A DNA stretch of 64,000 nucleotides from Tsukamurella paurometabola (GTDB taxonomy: Bacteria > Actinomycetota > Actinomycetes > Mycobacteriales > Mycobacteriaceae): contig NZ_LR131273.1 of the NCBI RefSeq assembly GCF_900631615.1, positions 744,001 to 808,000 of the forward strand. Reading direction: 5' to 3'. Position numbers and translations under genes: made by a program. The notes under the pieces are model-generated. The model did no database searches. It had not been told where the DNA came from and saw only the letters and a list, made by a program, of their open reading frames with translations. Positions 26,552 through 35,686 of this stretch are shown here, piece after piece (position 1 is the stretch's first letter; each line of letters starts with the position of its first letter).

Positions 26552-27483
26552 GTGAGCCGCTCCCGGAAGAACGGGACGAGGTTCTCGAGCGCGACGCCGG
26601 TGGGGCCCGGCTGGTCGTAGAGGTCGTAGTGCGAGGCTCCCTCGACGACGACGAGCTGCTTGTCCTTCGACGCCGCCCGGCCGTACAGCTCCATGCCGAG
26701 GCGTTGCGACGCGAAGGCGCCCGGCTTGTCGCCGATCACGACCATCAGGGGCTGGGTCAGGAAGGTCTCGACGCGGTCGTAGGCGTCCCAGTCCGCCAGC
26801 GCGCCCTGCAGCGCGAAGTTGAAGCTGGTCTTCCCGCCCGGCGCCTGGCCACGGTCGGTCTTGTAGTAGTCGGTGGCCTCGAGCACGTCGATGTCGCCGA
26901 CACCGGCCGCCTTCGCCGCTTCCACCGACGGAGGCAGCAGATCGTTGATCTGCTCGGCGGCGCCCCGGGCCTGCGCGGTGCGCTGCGCCGCGATCGCCTC
27001 GAGCATGCCCATCGGGTTGTACTCGGAGAAGCCCTCCCGCATGAGCCGGCCGACATTGCTGCCGACGACGGTGCTCAGCGCCTTGATCCGGCGGTCGATC
27101 TTGGTCGCCGCGACCGCGTATCCCGCGCCGCCGCAGATCGCCAGCACGCCGATGTTGTCGGCGTCCACGTAGGGCAGCGTCACCAGGTGGTCGATGACGA
27201 AGCTGAAGTCGCTGGTCCGGAAGCCGGGATCCTCCACCGATCGCGGATCGCCGCCGCTGTCGCCCTGGAAGGACGCATCGAAGGCCGCGACCACGAATCC
27301 CGCCTCGGCGAGCGCCGCGCCGTAGACGTTGCCCGAGGTCTGCGCCTTGCAACTGCCGGTCGGATGGGCCGAGACGACCGTCGGGTACGTCTTCGACTCG
27401 TCGAACCCGGGCGGGAAGTGGAGATCGACGGCGATGTCCCACGCCCATCCCTTGGCCGCGACGGTGGTGATGTTCTCTGCCAT
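26548..27483 (-). CDS. Alpha/beta hydrolase with Cys nucleophile (YcjY-like)
   Basis: 311 residues from ATG 27483. The nucleophile elbow reads VLAICGGAGYAVAA, with Cys where Ser is usual; dienelactone-hydrolase-like and YcjY-like members do the same. PTVVSAHPTGSCKAQTSGNVYG holds the oxyanion region, and the catalytic His is probably in VEGASHYDLYDQP. The substrate is unknown. It is divergent from the MmyB-type regulator at 27616, across a 132-base gap with a strong inverted repeat, so it is likely that regulator's target. Confidence 0.85.
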   Translation of the reverse strand: MAENITTVAAKGWAWDIAVDLHFPPGFDESKTYPTVVSAHPTGSCKAQTSGNVYGAALAEAGFVVAAFDASFQGDSGGDPRSVEDPGFRTSDFSFVIDHLVTLPYVDADNIGVLAICGGAGYAVAATKIDRRIKALSTVVGSNVGRLMREGFSEYNPMGMLEAIAAQRTAQARGAAEQINDLLPPSVEAAKAAGVGDIDVLEATDYYKTDRGQAPGGKTSFNFALQGALADWDAYDRVETFLTQPLMVVIGDKPGAFASQRLGMELYGRAASKDKQLVVVEGASHYDLYDQPGPTGVALENLVPFFRERLT

Positions 27484-27557
27484 GACGTTTCCTCTCGTCG
27501 GTGGTGGCTGTGCCAACCACGCTAGAGAGAGGCTCCGCACCCAGGAAGGCTCGAATC

Positions 27558-27585
27558 CTGCCTAGGAAGAATCCTTCCCAGGCAG
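27558..27585. promoter_or_regulatory. Inverted repeat between hydrolase and MmyB-type regulator genes
   Basis: CTGCCTAGGAAG (27558-27569), a 3-4 base centre, then CTTCCCAGGCAG (27574-27585): 12-base arms with one mismatch. AGGAAG also recurs at 27543-27548 upstream. The position between divergent start codons makes it a likely operator for the adjacent helix-turn-helix protein. Confidence 0.55.
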
Positions 27586-27615
27586 ACGGCGCGGATCCGG
27601 GACTAGCCTGGCGAC

Positions 27616-28461
27616 ATGGCTGGATCCGCGAGTGCCACACCGCACCTGAAAGAACTCGGCGAGTTCCTGCGCACGTGCCGCGGGCGCCTCTCGCCGACCG
27701 ATGTCGGCCTCGCGGACATCGGTACGCGACGCGTCTCCGGGCTGAGGCGAGAGGAAGTGGCGCAGCTGGCATCGATCAGCACCGATTACTACACGCGCAT
27801 CGAGCAGGGCCGGCTGAGCCCGACGGCTCACGTCCTCGACGCCCTCGTACAGGCCCTCCGGCTCGACCCCGACCAGGTGGACTACGCGGCCAGCCTCCTC
27901 GACCACGCCGCGCAGGCGCCTGCAAGACAGGTGAAACGCCGCCCCGCGCGCGTCCGGCCGCAGGTCCTGCGACTGCTCGACCAGCTCACCGAGACCCCCT
28001 CACTCGTGCTAGGACCACGCACCGACATCCTGGCGTGGAACCCCCTGGCCGCCAGGGTCTATGCGGACTTCGACGCGATGGATCCCCGTGAGCTCAACTA
28101 CGTCCGCCTCATCTTCACGAACCCGGCGATGCGCGAGCTGTTCGTGGACTGGCCCGCGGTCGCCCGGTCGTGCGTCGCGATCCTGCGCCGCGAGGCGGCC
28201 GCGAACCCGGCCGATCCGGCGTTGTCCGCGCTGGTCGGCGAGCTCACCATCGCCGATCAGCAGTTCGGCCAGTGGTGGGCGATGCGCAACGTCGCACGGC
28301 AGGACTTCGGCACCAAGGTCCTCAACCACCCCGAGGTGGGCGAGCTCGTCCTCGACTGGGAGATCTTCCGCTACGCGGGCGCGCCCGACCAGCAGTTGGT
28401 GCTCAACTCCGCGGACGCGGACTCCCCCACCCGCGAGCGCCTGCGGCGCCTCCTCCCCTGA
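27616..28461 (+). CDS. XRE-type regulator with MmyB-like ligand-binding domain
   Basis: 281 residues. Helix-turn-helix at residues 10-75 (ELGEFLRTCRGRLSP, RRVSGLRREEVAQLASISTDYYTRIEQGR) with the insertion of DVGL-xxxR before the HTH that is typical of MmyB-type regulators. From about 110, the ligand domain has LVLGPRTDILAWNPLAARVYADF, NYVRLIFTNPAMRELFVDW and the GELVLDWEIFRYAGAPDQQLVLNSADADS ending, a PAS-like fold that binds fatty acids in MmyB proteins. It faces the Cys-hydrolase gene. Confidence 0.88.
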   Translation: MAGSASATPHLKELGEFLRTCRGRLSPTDVGLADIGTRRVSGLRREEVAQLASISTDYYTRIEQGRLSPTAHVLDALVQALRLDPDQVDYAASLLDHAAQAPARQVKRRPARVRPQVLRLLDQLTETPSLVLGPRTDILAWNPLAARVYADFDAMDPRELNYVRLIFTNPAMRELFVDWPAVARSCVAILRREAAANPADPALSALVGELTIADQQFGQWWAMRNVARQDFGTKVLNHPEVGELVLDWEIFRYAGAPDQQLVLNSADADSPTRERLRRLLP

Positions 28462-28470
28462 CGCGCGCGG

Positions 28471-29334
28471 TCACGCGGGCGGATCGACGAACAGGTCGTA
28501 GTCGATGGGCACCGCGCCACCGTACGGGCGCAGGTCCGTAACGCCCGCGCCGCGTACCAACTCTGCGTCGAGGAAGCACCGCCCGGTCACCGACAACGGC
28601 TGCGCCAGCAGCACCGCCGCGGCATCGGCCATGATCTGCGGGTCGCGGGCGTGCGCCGTCGCCTCGTCGCCGCCGAGGAGGTTCTGCACCGCAGCCGTCG
28701 CGATCGTCGTCTCCGGCCACAGGCAGTTGGCAGCGATCCCCAGATCCGCGAACTCCGCCGCGAATCCCATGGTGAGCAGCGACATCCCGTACTTACCCAG
28801 CATGTACGCCGGGTAACGACCCAACCAGTCGGGCGACAGGTTGAGCGGCGGCGACAGCGTGACCACCCGTCCTTCCTCTGCCCGCTCGAGGTGCGGCAGA
28901 CATGCCTTCGTCAGCGCGAAGGTGCCGCGGGTATTGACCTGCTGTGTCAGGTCGTAGCGCTTCATGGTGATCTCGGCGGTGGGGATAGTGCTCAGCACGC
29001 TGGCGTTGTTGACGCACACGTCGATGCCGCCGAACCGGTCGACGGCGGTCGCCACGAGGCGGTCGATGTCGTCGTCGGAGCGCAGATCGCCGACCACGCC
29101 GACCGCAGCGCCCTCGCGGCCGGCGGCACCGTCGATCTCGGCGACCGCGGTGTGGATCGTGCCGGGAAGGCGCGGATCGGGATCGTCGGTCTTGGCGAGC
29201 AGCACGATGTTCGCGCCCCGCTCCGCGAGTGCGACGGCGATCGCGAGACCGATCCCACGGCTGCCCCCGGACATGACGACGGTGCGGCCGGCGAACGCCC
29301 CCGGGCCGGGCTCGGTGATGAGGGTGGCGGACAT
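28471..29334 (-). CDS. Short-chain dehydrogenase, HSDL2-like
   Basis: 287 residues from ATG 29334. VVMSGGSRGIGLAIAVALAERGANIVLLAKTD gives the nucleotide site, CVNNAS replaces NNAG, and the active-site Tyr/Lys are in YMLGKYGM. ITMKRYDLTQQVNTRGTF and CLWPETTIATAAVQNLLGG are typical of the HSDL2/SDR branch of unknown substrate. The SDR S-x-x-x-Y triad Ser is in LSPPLNLSPDW. It converges with the MmyB gene with 9 bases between stops. Confidence 0.85.
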   Translation of the reverse strand: MSATLITEPGPGAFAGRTVVMSGGSRGIGLAIAVALAERGANIVLLAKTDDPDPRLPGTIHTAVAEIDGAAGREGAAVGVVGDLRSDDDIDRLVATAVDRFGGIDVCVNNASVLSTIPTAEITMKRYDLTQQVNTRGTFALTKACLPHLERAEEGRVVTLSPPLNLSPDWLGRYPAYMLGKYGMSLLTMGFAAEFADLGIAANCLWPETTIATAAVQNLLGGDEATAHARDPQIMADAAAVLLAQPLSVTGRCFLDAELVRGAGVTDLRPYGGAVPIDYDLFVDPPA

Positions 29335-29457
29335 GGGATTCCTTCCGTGCAGCGGATTGCTCTGCGCCCACGCTAGGACTGTCGGACGGGGCCCCACCAT
29401 GTCCGCAGCGCACCGAACCCGGGCGCGGCTTTGTCGTCCGCGACGAACCGATGCCCC

Positions 29458-30744
29458 TCAGTGCCAGTTCGGTTCGAGGATCGCGGGGAAGCGCCGGCAG
29501 AGGAGGAGCGCGATCTCGACGTCGAGGCGCCCCTCCTCGATCGGGCGGCCGCGGCGTTCGACGGCCTTGCGCACGCGGTACTTGACGGTGTTGGTATGGA
29601 GGTGCAGGAGCGGCGCCGCGGCGGTGAAACTCGCCCCGGCCTCCAGGAACACCTGCAGTGAGTGCCGCAGGTGCGCATCGGATTCTGTGGGCTCGGCGAG
29701 CGGCCCCAGGACCTCCCGTACCCACACGTCGGCGGTGGAGAGATCGCCGTCGAGCATCGCCGCGATCACCACCCCCGGGTCGCCGCTCGCAACCGATACT
29801 CGATCGTGGCCCGCCGCCCGCAGCGCAACCGCGCGGGCGTGCTGGGCCAGCTCGTGCGACCGCACGAAGCCCTCGACCCCGCTGCGCGGAGCGCCGATAG
29901 CGACCGAGGGAGCCGAGCCGTCGCGGTCGGCCATCTCGCGCAGCGCGGTCACGGCACCGTCGACGGACGACGCGGACAGGGGGATCCACCCCCAGGCGGT
30001 CGATCTGTCATGGGCCAGGAACAGCGGCGCCGTCGTCGCTCCGACGTGCTTCGCCGCCGCCCTGAGGAACCGCTCCATCCCGATCAGCTCGCCCCGCTCG
30101 AGCACCGGTTGCGGGTACCACAGGATCACCGCGAGGCTGTGCTGCCGCAACGGATACCGCAACGCCGAGGACAGATCGTCCACGTGGCCGACAGTACCGT
30201 CGAGGATGCGTCGTACCTGATCCCCGAGGATCCGCTCACGGCCCTCCCGCCACCGATCCAGCTCGAGCCGGTAGACCTCGATCACCTGCTCGGAGATCCA
30301 GTCGATGTACTGCGACGTCGCATTGAAGGTGGCCTCGAACACCTCCAGAGCCGTGTCATGGCCACTTCCGCCCGCGCGGACCTCGGCGAACACCAGGCGC
30401 AGCAGTTCCTGCTGTCCGAGGCGGTACGCGCGCACCAGCGCATTGGGCGTCACATCGTGCTGCGCCAGCCGGCGCGCGTACTCCACAGCGGCGACGGGCG
30501 CCGTCACGCCCGCGACATCGATACCGTGCCGGATCGCGGCGAAGATCGTCGTGACGTTCCCCTCGACGCTAGCCCGGAGCAACTCGATGAGCTGCGGATC
30601 GCCCCGGAGCTCGGCGATCTCCGCGAGGATGACCTGCTGCACCGCATCGGTGACTTCGGCGACCCGCGGTTCCATGCGCCGGATGACCGCGGCCGCCGCG
30701 GATGCCGGCTCCATCGGCGCCGACGCGTTCGGGATGTCGGGCAT
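29458..30744 (-). CDS. PucR/CdaR-type transcriptional regulator
   Basis: 428 residues from ATG 30744. An N-terminal helical sensor domain (AVQQVILAEIAELRGDPQLIELLRASVEGNV; VRAYRLGQQELLR) fits the RsbRD/GGDEF-type region found in actinobacterial PucR proteins. The C-terminal helix-turn-helix (LLHLHTNTVKYRVRKAVERRGRPI, then DVEIALLLCRR) is the PucR C-terminal signature. Located divergently from the acyl-CoA ligase operon, with 7-base inverted repeats at 30771-30790 and 6-base repeats at 30851-30864 in the gap. It is probably the regulator of that operon, activating or repressing. Confidence 0.85.
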   Translation of the reverse strand: MPDIPNASAPMEPASAAAAVIRRMEPRVAEVTDAVQQVILAEIAELRGDPQLIELLRASVEGNVTTIFAAIRHGIDVAGVTAPVAAVEYARRLAQHDVTPNALVRAYRLGQQELLRLVFAEVRAGGSGHDTALEVFEATFNATSQYIDWISEQVIEVYRLELDRWREGRERILGDQVRRILDGTVGHVDDLSSALRYPLRQHSLAVILWYPQPVLERGELIGMERFLRAAAKHVGATTAPLFLAHDRSTAWGWIPLSASSVDGAVTALREMADRDGSAPSVAIGAPRSGVEGFVRSHELAQHARAVALRAAGHDRVSVASGDPGVVIAAMLDGDLSTADVWVREVLGPLAEPTESDAHLRHSLQVFLEAGASFTAAAPLLHLHTNTVKYRVRKAVERRGRPIEEGRLDVEIALLLCRRFPAILEPNWH

Positions 30745-30770
30745 GCCGCCGAGCCTAGCCACGACGACGC

Positions 30771-30864
30771 GCGCGATCCGGCGATCGCGCAGATCGGCCG
30801 GTTGTTCGTCGAGGACAAAACGGAGCCGAACGTTGGCCCGGACGCACGATGTGATCCCGATCAC
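30771..30864. promoter_or_regulatory. Two inverted repeats in the regulator/acyl-CoA ligase gap
   Basis: GCGCGAT-N6-ATCGCGC (30771-30790) is near the PucR-type start; GTGATC-CC-GATCAC (30851-30864) is 54 bases before the ligase start. Both are perfect and fit operators for one or two regulators; no clear -35/-10 pair could be set. Confidence 0.4.
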
Positions 30865-30918
30865 GGAGTCCTACGTTCGACTGTGAGCCCCATCACTGAA
30901 GTCACCTGAGAGGTCACG

Positions 30919-32373
30919 ATGCACTTCGCACTCCTACCCGGCGCCCGGGCCCGGACGGCGCCGTCGGACCCCGCCGTCGCCGACGACGTACGGACCCTCG
31001 ACAACGCCGCGTTCCACCAGCTCACGGAGCGCGCTGCCGCCACGCTCGCGGCCCACGGCGTCCGCCGCGGCGACATCGTCGCCGTCCTGCTCCCCAACAC
31101 GGCCGACCTCATCGTTACCCTCTTCGCCGCCTGGCGACTCGGCGCCGCGGCCACACCGATCAACCCTGCGCTCACCGCCGACGAGGTGCGGTACCAGGCG
31201 ACCGACGCACGGTCGGCGGTGTTGGTCACCGACAACGTCCGCGAGGAGGATCTCGGTGCACCGCTCCTCCTCACCTCCGACCTGTACGCGGACGCCCCGG
31301 CGCCGGAGCCGGTCGCCGACGACGACCTGGCCCTGCTGATCTACACCTCGGGCACCACCGGACGCCCCAAGGGCGTGCGACTCGACCACGCCAACCTCAC
31401 CGCGCAGTGCACCTCCCTGATCGAGGCGCTCGGCGTCACCGCCGAGGACCACAGCCTCCTGATCCTGCCGCTGTTCCACGCCAACGGCATCATCGCCGGG
31501 ACGCTCACCCCGCTCCTCGCCGGCGGCCGCACCACGGTGGCCGGACGGTTCCAGCCCGCAACCTTCTTCGACCAGGTCGAGCGGGTGCGGCCCACCTACT
31601 TCTCGGCGGTGCCGACGATCTACCAGATGCTCGTCGACCTGCCCGCGGACGTGCACCCGGACACCTCGTCGCTGCGGTACGGCATCTGCGGCGCCGCGCC
31701 TGCAAGCGTCGAACTGCTCGGGAAGGTGGAGCGGCGCTTCGGTTTCCCTCTCGTCGAGGGGTACGGACTGTCGGAGTGCACGTGCGTCGCCACCGTCAAT
31801 CCGTACGACGGGGTCCGCAAGCCCGGCTCCGTCGGACCCGCCATCCCCGGGGTCACCCTGCGGATCATCGGGCCTGGCGACGAGCCCCTTCCCGCGGGCG
31901 ATCCCGGCGCCGTACTCATCGCCGGCCCGAACGTGATGCGCGGCTACCTCAACCGCCCCGAGGACACCGCCGCATCCCTCGTGAACGGCTGGTTGCACAC
32001 CGGCGATATCGGATTCCTCGACGAGGACGGCTATCTCACTCTCGTCGACCGCGCGAAGGACATCATCATCCGCGGTGGGGAGAACATCTACCCCAAGGAG
32101 ATCGAGTCCGTCGTCTATCAACTCCCCGAGGTCGCCGAAGCCGCCGTCGTCGGCCGGCCGGACCCGAAGTTCGGCGAGGTTCCGGTGCTGTACGTCGCAC
32201 TGTCCGACGGTGCCCCGTTCGATCCCGATGCGATCCTCGCGCACGCCGCGACCAGGCTCGCCAAATACAAGCTTCCCGTGGAGATCACGAGTCTTCCCAC
32301 CCTGCCCAAGAACGCCGTCGGAAAGCTCGACAAGCCCACCCTACGGAAGCTCGACGCGCCCGCCGGCGCATAA
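30919..32373 (+). CDS. Acyl-CoA synthetase/AMP-dependent ligase
   Basis: 484 residues, shorter than most FadD proteins but complete. LLIYTSGTTGRPKGVRL is the P-loop (residues ~138-154), then GYGLSECTC, GWLHTGDIGFLDEDGYLTLVDRAKDIIIRGGENIYPKEIE (split across the hinge) and PKNAVGKLDKPTLRK with the catalytic Lys. It adenylates a carboxylic acid and loads it onto CoA. First gene of an operon with a DUF3556 membrane protein, a FAD oxidoreductase and an SDR. A role in activating an acyl substrate for later modification is inferred. Confidence 0.9.
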   Translation: MHFALLPGARARTAPSDPAVADDVRTLDNAAFHQLTERAAATLAAHGVRRGDIVAVLLPNTADLIVTLFAAWRLGAAATPINPALTADEVRYQATDARSAVLVTDNVREEDLGAPLLLTSDLYADAPAPEPVADDDLALLIYTSGTTGRPKGVRLDHANLTAQCTSLIEALGVTAEDHSLLILPLFHANGIIAGTLTPLLAGGRTTVAGRFQPATFFDQVERVRPTYFSAVPTIYQMLVDLPADVHPDTSSLRYGICGAAPASVELLGKVERRFGFPLVEGYGLSECTCVATVNPYDGVRKPGSVGPAIPGVTLRIIGPGDEPLPAGDPGAVLIAGPNVMRGYLNRPEDTAASLVNGWLHTGDIGFLDEDGYLTLVDRAKDIIIRGGENIYPKEIESVVYQLPEVAEAAVVGRPDPKFGEVPVLYVALSDGAPFDPDAILAHAATRLAKYKLPVEITSLPTLPKNAVGKLDKPTLRKLDAPAGA

Positions 32374-32414
32374 CCGATCCATTCCCGCCCCGCCCTGTCG
32401 ACCAAGGAGTAACA

Positions 32415-34229
32415 ATGGGTTTCAAGGACCCGGTCTTCCCAGCGGTGGACCCCCAGGAGTTCCTGACGTCCCCGCTGCGCGACCGCATCAAGGTGGTGTC
32501 CACCCAGTGGGCCGGCTTCGGCTTCGGCTCGCCGTACATTATCCACTGCATCTACATCGTCAAGCTCTTCGTCTTCTACGGCCTGTTCGGGGTCATGATC
32601 GCGACCTGGACCTCGGGCCTGAGCCCCTGGAACATCGCGGAGTGGTGGCGTGAGCCGATCGTCTACGAGAAGCTCATCCTCTGGACGCTCCTCCTCGAGA
32701 CCATCGGCATCGGCGGATCCTGGGGTCCGTTGGCGGGCAAGGCGAAGCCGATGACCGGCGGTATCCAGTTCTGGATCAAGCCGAACACGATCCGGCTCCG
32801 CCCGTGGAAGTGGGTGCCCGGTACCGCCGGCAACCGGCGCACGATGTTCGACATCGCGATCTACGTCCTCCTGCTGGTGTCCTACGTCGTGCCGATGGTG
32901 CTTCCCGGTACGACCGACGTGAACGGATTCACCGAGGCGATGACCAAGGTCGGCGTCGAATCCACGCACGGCCTGGTCGATCCGAAGCTGCTGATCGCGC
33001 CGATCGTCCTGCTGGTGATCATGGGCCTGCGGGACAAGGTGATCTTCCTCGCCGCCCGCGGCGAGCAGTGGTTCCCCGCACTCGTGTTCTTCGCCCTCCT
33101 GCCCACGATCTCCCCCGACGGCTCGGGGGTCACGAACGTGATCATCGCGCTGAAGATCCTCATCGGCGTGGTGTGGGTCGGCGCCGGATTCTCCAAGCTC
33201 AACGTGCATTTCACCATGGTCATTCCGCCGATGGTGAGCAACGCCCCGGTCAACCCGTTCGCCGGGATCCGCAAGGCGATGTACAAGAACTACCCCGACG
33301 ACGTCCGCCCCTCGGGCCTGGCGAAGTTCATGGCCCACGGCCCGGGCGCCGTCGTCGAGATCGTCGCACCGCTCGTGCTGCTGTTCTCGAACAACTGGTA
33401 CGTCACGCTGGCCGCCGGCCTGCTGATGATCGGCTACCACCTGTTCATCATCTCCACGTTCCCGCTCGCCGTGCCTCTCGAGTGGAACCTGATCTTCGCC
33501 TACGCCACCGCGATCCTGTTCCTCGGCTTCCCCGCCAACGACGGATTCGCCCTGTGGCAGATGAACCCGGCCTGGCTCGCGATCATCGTCGCCGCCCTAC
33601 TGCTGTTCTTCCCGATCCTCGGCAACTTCCGCCCCGACCTCGTCTCCTTCCTCCCCTCCATGCGGCAGTACGCCGGCAACTGGGCCACGGGCCTGTGGGC
33701 CTTCGCGCCCGGAGCCGAGGAGAAGCTCAACCGCGTCACCCGCTCCGCACCCAACCAGATCGACCAGTTCATCGCCGCCGGATACCCGCCGGACTGGGCG
33801 GAGATCACCCTGCAGATGACCATCGGCTGGCGCTCGCTGCACAGCCAGGGCCGTGGCCTGTTCTCCGTGATGCACTCGGTGGCCCCGGACATCGATCGGC
33901 GCAACGTCCGCGAGGCCGAGTTCCTGTGCAACTCGATCCTCGGCTGGAACTTCGGCGATGGACACATGCACCGCGAGGACATGATCGCCGCCGTCCAGGA
34001 GGAGGCGCAGTTCGAGCCAGGTGAGTGCCTGATCGTCTGGGCCGAGTCCCAGCCTGTGCACAAGAACTTCCAGCGCTACAAGGTGATCGACGCCGCCCTG
34101 GGCGTCGTCGAGGAGGGCACCTGGGTGGTCGCCGATCTGGTCGAGCACCAGCCGTGGCTGCCCAACGGCCCCGCGAAGCACACCGTCAGCTGGTCCCGGA
34201 TCCGCACCGGAACGCGGGAGAACGCATGA
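32415..34229 (+). CDS. DUF3556 membrane protein
   Basis: 604 residues from ATG 32415 with AAGGAG 7 bases upstream. Residues about 35-430 hold around ten hydrophobic spans; the rest (440-604) is soluble. The order IVKLFVFYGLFG, WTLLLETIGIGGSWGPLAG, ILIGVVWVGAGFSKLNVHFTMVIPPM and NWYVTLAAGLLMIGYHLFII is typical of DUF3556. The VWVGAGFSKLN block recalls the HTTM (vitamin K gamma-carboxylase-like) membrane fold, which is my inference from memory. The soluble tail contains GWNFGDGHMHREDM and FEPGECLIVWAESQPV. The gene overlaps the next by ATGA. Reaction unknown. Confidence 0.82.
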   Translation: MGFKDPVFPAVDPQEFLTSPLRDRIKVVSTQWAGFGFGSPYIIHCIYIVKLFVFYGLFGVMIATWTSGLSPWNIAEWWREPIVYEKLILWTLLLETIGIGGSWGPLAGKAKPMTGGIQFWIKPNTIRLRPWKWVPGTAGNRRTMFDIAIYVLLLVSYVVPMVLPGTTDVNGFTEAMTKVGVESTHGLVDPKLLIAPIVLLVIMGLRDKVIFLAARGEQWFPALVFFALLPTISPDGSGVTNVIIALKILIGVVWVGAGFSKLNVHFTMVIPPMVSNAPVNPFAGIRKAMYKNYPDDVRPSGLAKFMAHGPGAVVEIVAPLVLLFSNNWYVTLAAGLLMIGYHLFIISTFPLAVPLEWNLIFAYATAILFLGFPANDGFALWQMNPAWLAIIVAALLLFFPILGNFRPDLVSFLPSMRQYAGNWATGLWAFAPGAEEKLNRVTRSAPNQIDQFIAAGYPPDWAEITLQMTIGWRSLHSQGRGLFSVMHSVAPDIDRRNVREAEFLCNSILGWNFGDGHMHREDMIAAVQEEAQFEPGECLIVWAESQPVHKNFQRYKVIDAALGVVEEGTWVVADLVEHQPWLPNGPAKHTVSWSRIRTGTRENA

Positions 34230-35677
34230 GCACCGCCACCGTCGTCGGTGCCGGCCCCAACGGCCTCGCCGCGGCGATCACTCTGGCCCGCGCAGGAGTC
34301 GACGTCACGCTCCTCGAGGCGGCCGACACCGTCGGCGGTGGCACCCGATCGTTCGAAGCGATCATCCCCGGCCTGATCCACGACCACTGCGCGGCGATCC
34401 ACCCGATGGCCGTCGGCTCCCCCTTCCTGAACTCGATGGACCTCGGCCGGCACGGTCTGCACTGGTTGGACGCCGAGATCGACTGCGTCCACCCCCTCGA
34501 CGACGGGAGCGCGGGCGTGCTGCGGCGCGGCGTCGCGGACACCGCCGCCGGCCTCGGGGCCGACGGTGCGCTCTGGCGGGGACTGTTCGGCAGCACCGTC
34601 GAGAACATCGACAAGGTGGGCCCGGCGATCCTCTCGTCGCTCGTCCGGGTACCGCGGCACCCGCTGGCACTGGCCCGGTTCGGCGCCCCGGCACCGCTCC
34701 CCGCCTCCGCGCTGGCGCGGATGTTCCGCACCCCTGCGGCCCGCGCCCTGTGGGGAGGCGTTGCAGCCCATACCTTCCGGCCCCTGCACCAGCCGATGAC
34801 CTCGGCCATCGGCCTGGGCCTGCTGTCTGCCGGGCACGCGTACGGGTGGAAGGTGGCGGAGGGCGGGTCGGGCGCGATCGCAACGGCCCTCGCCGCCGAG
34901 TTCGAAGGCCTGGGCGGCGACATCGAGACCGGTGCGCGGATCACGTCCCTCGCGGAGCTGCCACCGAGCGACACCGTGCTCTTCGACCTGGATCCGGCGC
35001 AGGTCGCGCGAATCGTCGGAGACCGCATGCCGTCCCGGATTCGCCGTGCCTACAATCGATTCCGTCGTGGACCCGGCGCCTTCAAGGTCGACTTCGCCGT
35101 CGAAGGCGGCGTTCCCTGGGTCAACCCCGACGCACGTCGATCCAGCACCGTCCACCTCGGAGGCAAGTACGACGAGGTCGCCGCGACAGAACGGGAGATA
35201 GCCGCCGGCCGGATGCCGCGACGGCCGTTCGTCCTCGTCGGCCAGCAGTATCTCGCCGACCCGTCGCGGAGTGCGGGAGACATCCACCCCGTCTGGAGCT
35301 ACGCCCACGTCCCCCACGGCTACACGGGCGACGCCACCGAAGCCATCATCGCCCAGATCGAACGCTTCGCCCCCGGCTTCCGCGACCGCATCATCGGCAC
35401 CGCCGTCTGCACCACCACCGAGATGTCGCGGTACAACGCCAACTTCACCGGCGGCGATATCAACACCGGATCCAAGGACCTCCTCCAACTCGTCTTCGGC
35501 CCCCGGATCACCGCCCACCCCTACGACGCCGGCGTCTCCGGCATGTACATCTGCTCCGCCGCCACACCACCGGGACCCGCAGCACACGGCATGTGCGGCT
35601 ACCACGCCGCCACCCGCGCGCTGAAGAAGCTGGGACACCGCTCCCCGCAGGCGATCAGCGACACCACCGAGGCCTAG
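34226..35677 (+). CDS. NAD(P)/FAD-dependent oxidoreductase, phytoene-desaturase-like (second copy)
   Basis: 483 residues. ATVVGAGPNGLAAAITLARAGVDVTLLEAADTVGGGTRS is the FAD motif region; YICSAATPPGPAAHGMCGYHAA contacts FAD at the C-terminus. It is a paralogue of the enzyme at 4168-5475, sharing GPNGL, HQPMTSAIG, the FKVDxxVxGGxPWV and the QQYLADPSR blocks. This copy is 48 residues longer and sits in the ligase-DUF3556-SDR operon. It may dehydrogenate or isomerise a hydrophobic acyl or isoprenoid group. The substrate is not known. Confidence 0.82.
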   Translation: MSTATVVGAGPNGLAAAITLARAGVDVTLLEAADTVGGGTRSFEAIIPGLIHDHCAAIHPMAVGSPFLNSMDLGRHGLHWLDAEIDCVHPLDDGSAGVLRRGVADTAAGLGADGALWRGLFGSTVENIDKVGPAILSSLVRVPRHPLALARFGAPAPLPASALARMFRTPAARALWGGVAAHTFRPLHQPMTSAIGLGLLSAGHAYGWKVAEGGSGAIATALAAEFEGLGGDIETGARITSLAELPPSDTVLFDLDPAQVARIVGDRMPSRIRRAYNRFRRGPGAFKVDFAVEGGVPWVNPDARRSSTVHLGGKYDEVAATEREIAAGRMPRRPFVLVGQQYLADPSRSAGDIHPVWSYAHVPHGYTGDATEAIIAQIERFAPGFRDRIIGTAVCTTTEMSRYNANFTGGDINTGSKDLLQLVFGPRITAHPYDAGVSGMYICSAATPPGPAAHGMCGYHAATRALKKLGHRSPQAISDTTEA

Positions 35678-35686
35678 GAGAACACG

